64,000 nt of DNA from Solenopsis invicta (taxonomy: Eukaryota > Arthropoda > Insecta > Hymenoptera > Formicidae), in contig NC_052671.1 of the NCBI RefSeq assembly GCF_016802725.1, forward strand, positions 512,501 to 576,500, read 5' to 3'. The notes beneath the pieces are model-generated. The model worked only from the letters and a program-made list of their open reading frames with translations, ran no database searches and had not been told where the DNA came from. Below, piece by piece: positions 61,101 to 64,000 of the stretch (within the stretch, counting starts at the first letter, position 1; every line of letters begins with the position of its first letter). A program made the position numbers and the translations under genes.

Positions 61101-62933
61101 CAGAAATCATTTAAATATTTGCCGTCTGTCAACCGTTCGTCTTACCTGTTAATGCTTCCGTTTTCAGTTTTTCATCCGCCTGCATTTTTTGCGAAACTTT
61201 GATATCGCGTTTGTCCACTTCTTTGTCCTCTTTTGATTCGGAATTCTCGGCAAAATCTTCTTTCGTAGATGTTTCCTTTGTCGAGACCTTATCTTTATCC
61301 TCATAAGTTGCTTGTACACCTTCGACATTTTCTTTCAAACTATTTATAGTTTGACGTGCGTCAGATTGTTTTGACTCTTCGTCTTTTGATAAATCTTTTT
61401 TTGCGGCAATGTTCTCGTCTTGCTTTAAATCTTTAGAAGCTAATAATTTGTCATTCTCCTCACCTGAACCCGAGATATGCTTCACCGCAGTCGTAGAATC
61501 TTTTTGATTCTCCAAAATCACTGTACTTTTATTAATTTGATTTCCATTCTTACTATCTTCGATATTATCTCTCTCCTCGTCGATAAGATCTTTAGTAGGA
61601 CTGGATTTGGAAATGTTTAAATCGGATAAATGATCAAATGTTTTATCTTCAATTGGTTCTTGTTTTTCGCGCAGTGTACTACCACTCGGTATTTCGTTCT
61701 CGAATGTATCTAATCTGCCTAAAAAGAAGATTACTGTAGCCAGTGTTTGACAAATTTATTAAATCTATTAAATTTGATGACCATAATGATTATAAAAGAT
61801 TATTTTCTATATCAGCAAAATACTGTAGTTAATAATTAAATTCTTACTACTGCGTCTTACTATACCTTCTTTTGCATCTTCCACGCTGATAGGCATCATT
61901 GCTTTATCCTTTTTATCCTGAACTTGTTCATTAATTTGCAATCCTTCTTGCGTTGCTCGCTGTAATCTTTCCTCAGAAGTATCGCGTGTCTCGTGTAATA
62001 ATGCGGTCTTACTTTTATCTGAAGAAGTAATATCTTTGGTTTTTTTCGTTTCCTCTATCGTTGTCGTTTTCCTCAAAACTCCATCAGAATTTATCTCTTT
62101 TGCAATTTCCTGTGTTGATCTTGGGGTATCGGACATTTGATCTTTGTGAATCATCGCTGTGACAATCACTCGCTCTACGGTTTCCTGACTAGTACTATCC
62201 GTCGCGTCTCTTCGATATCGAGATTCTATTATTCTCTCACTACCATCCTCTTCCTCTTCAGCCGAAGTTTGCACTAACTGTCCTCTTAGCGTGACGCTTC
62301 TTTCTTCCTTCTCTGGAGATTCATCCCGATCTACCGTAGTCTCATCTTTATCGAACGTTCTCGACTTGCTGGATCTCGACATTTTCTTAGAGCTACGTTT
62401 ATGCGTTTTAGTCAGTTTTGTCTCCCTTGTGCATTCTCTAGGTGCCTTCAATCTTTTTCCGGATACTACTTTCTCACACTTTTTTTCCAATGATCTCTTC
62501 ACTACGATCACTTCTAAACTGTCATCGCTTACGCTTCGATCTTCATCATCTCCTTTCTTAAAATTATTTTTAGTTTCCGTTTCATTAGAGCTTTTGCTTT
62601 TATCCTTCTCTCGTTTCTTTGCGTGCTGCCGACGTTTGTCTGCTCCATTTTCAGCGTCATCGTAAGAATAATCGCAGCTGTCCGATTCGAACGACGAATC
62701 CGAATACTTGTATTTATGATTCATCGATACTTTTCTGCTTCGTTTTTTTTGCAAATTGTGCTCACCGATGCCATTATCGTCATATCTATTTATTCACAAT
62801 TTAAAAATTAACTATACTTACTTATGGCAATGCAATCAATACAAGAGACATTTCGTAAATGATGACACTTTCCATTTTTATAATTATTCTAATTATAAAT
62901 TTTAATTTTAATTAATTAAAAAATTTTATTAAT

Positions 62934-62973
<40 letters not shown>

Positions 62974-63948
62974 TTTAGAATAATAATTTTTACAGTAACC
63001 GTTTATGAGAGAAAAAGATTGATTTCAAACGTCTCTCGCATTATTTTGCATCGTATTAATGAAGAGGTATTCGTTTTACCGTGCGGATTCACTTCGAGCT
63101 CTTCTCTCGTCCTTTTTCGAGGATGTCTTCGACAGACGTACTTCTTCCTCGCTAAAGCTCCGACTATCCTGACGAGTTAGTTTTTTCAAATTACCTTTCC
63201 GCCGCGTTCTTCTTTCTATCCATCGCTCCTCATAATAAAGCTCGGGATGCTTGTGCCCTCGACTTCGTCTACAAGGACTACTGTCGCTCGCGGTGCTACT
63301 CTCGTCATGTTTTATTCGAACTTTTGCTGTAAAAACTAAAATTGTTTCAATGACTTATTCCGCTACAATAATAACTTACTATCCAAATATAAGTACAACA
63401 TGGAGATATTACTCCTTCATTATAAAGGATCGATGTAAATCGTAGTATACGCGCGGTTCGGGCTATATCGAGCAAACGTCTCGACACACAGCACACAGAT
63501 ACGCGTTGTAATGCTAATCTGACCTTTATTCGGTGCGGTCTTATGCGTTCTCAGTTGTTGCGCCGTGGTACCGCCGTGCATCTGAATCAGTTTCGCACAA
63601 TCCCTGTGTCCTCTATAGAGAGCTGCGTCCAATGGAGTCATGGAATTGCCTTTGCTGGTCCTAAGAATCGCGTTGATTCTCGCGCCATGGTCCAAGAGAA
63701 CTTTGCACGCGTCCAAGTGACCGTGTAAAGCTGCGACGTGAAGAGGTGTCTTGCCATCGTGAGTGGCAACGTCCAACGTGCTCGGTCTTTTCTTCGCTAA
63801 CCATTTTATCAATTCGATTCTGCCGGACGCAACGGCCTCGTGTCCTATCCCCGTGCCACGCACGGTTTTAGCGTGAAGCGACCCGCCATGTTGAGTTAGA
63901 ATTTTCAAGGTTTCCAACTGTCCTTTAGCCGCGGCGCAAAGTGCTGGC
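58102..63948 (-). CDS. Large ankyrin-repeat protein, 3' portion (5' end beyond window)
   Basis: Eleven exons join in frame from 63948 to the stop at 58102: 63948-63524, 63326-63080, 62785-61848, 61718-61146, 61082-60951, 60276-59873, 59568-59230, 59082-59006, 58920-58766, 58473-58403 and 58263-58102. This gives 1,173 in-window residues. The first exon encodes about four ankyrin repeats (for example DGKTPLHVAALHGHLDACKV and TPLDAALYRGHRDCAKLIQ), a protein-binding fold. About 800 residues of Lys/Glu/Ser/Thr-rich disordered sequence follow. The end is folded-looking: a basic helix (VQISLRRYHLERKIFFQLM then ELKRLQIRHGRANEHVL), FRQFEAFLYEQLRRLQ, a Cys/His stretch, and VEVTHGEEKQVIALPTEKMD to the stop. 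The order ankyrin, long linker, conserved helical tail is not one I can name. The 5' exons are outside; the border at 60276 could be a few codons longer. Confidence 0.85.
62937..62970. repeat. (TA)n microsatellite in the ankyrin gene intron
   Basis: A run of about 16 TA units inside the intron between exons 63326-63080 and 62785-61848. Confidence 0.9.
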
Positions 63949-64000
63949 CTGAAAGACAAAAAATTCTCTTTGAAATTTTAAGACAATTTTTACTAGGATT

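Noticed and set aside
63164..63194. Possible intron of ~31 bp splitting the ankyrin exon at 63326-63080
   Set aside because: Too short for an intron; the sequence reads through in frame (RRKGNLKKLTRQDSRSFSEE), so it is one exon.

Overview
The window is nuclear DNA of an insect, most likely a hymenopteran and probably an ant. This rests on AT-rich intergenic DNA broken by CpG-rich blocks, many (CT)n and (TA)n microsatellites, small spliced exons, and clear orthologues of animal nuclear genes. The species is an inference. There are no operons, CRISPR arrays or bacterial genes.

Layout. 1-13.9 kb is gene-poor: a dead non-LTR reverse transcriptase fragment, an inverted-repeat relic, one copy of an ~0.8 kb MITE family, and two CpG-rich blocks (1.56-2.33 and 6.2-7.6 kb). 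13.98-24.03 kb (minus) holds a two-exon FoxB forkhead gene. Its 8.35 kb intron is full of small DNA transposons. 29.27-31.26 kb (minus) is RABGGTB, the Rab geranylgeranyltransferase beta subunit. It is head-to-head with 32.10-38.86 kb (plus), a HIF prolyl hydroxylase (EGLN/Hph). 42.00-44.31 kb (minus) is POLE2, the second subunit of DNA polymerase epsilon, head-to-head with a 58-codon membrane microprotein at 45.2 kb. 48.14-51.42 kb (minus) is a CDKL1-type kinase. 58.10-63.95 kb (minus) is the 3' part of a large ankyrin-repeat gene that runs off the right edge.

The genes belong to unrelated pathways (neural patterning, Rab prenylation, oxygen sensing, DNA replication, kinase signalling). The only visible coordination is two divergent promoter regions: RABGGTB/EGLN, with a candidate hypoxia element, and POLE2/microprotein, with an E2F-type site.

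The most notable observations are: a probable U12-type (ATATCCTTT) intron and a GC-AG intron in POLE2; three apparent reading-frame changes in FoxB exon 2, each inside a trinucleotide-repeat tract; a RABGGTB first coding exon that is only the ATG; a perfect 48-bp inverted repeat; and several non-autonomous transposons with exact target-site duplications, one nested inside another. I found no convincing new multi-gene system. Exon borders were read by eye from splice sites, phase and remembered family alignments, without database searches.
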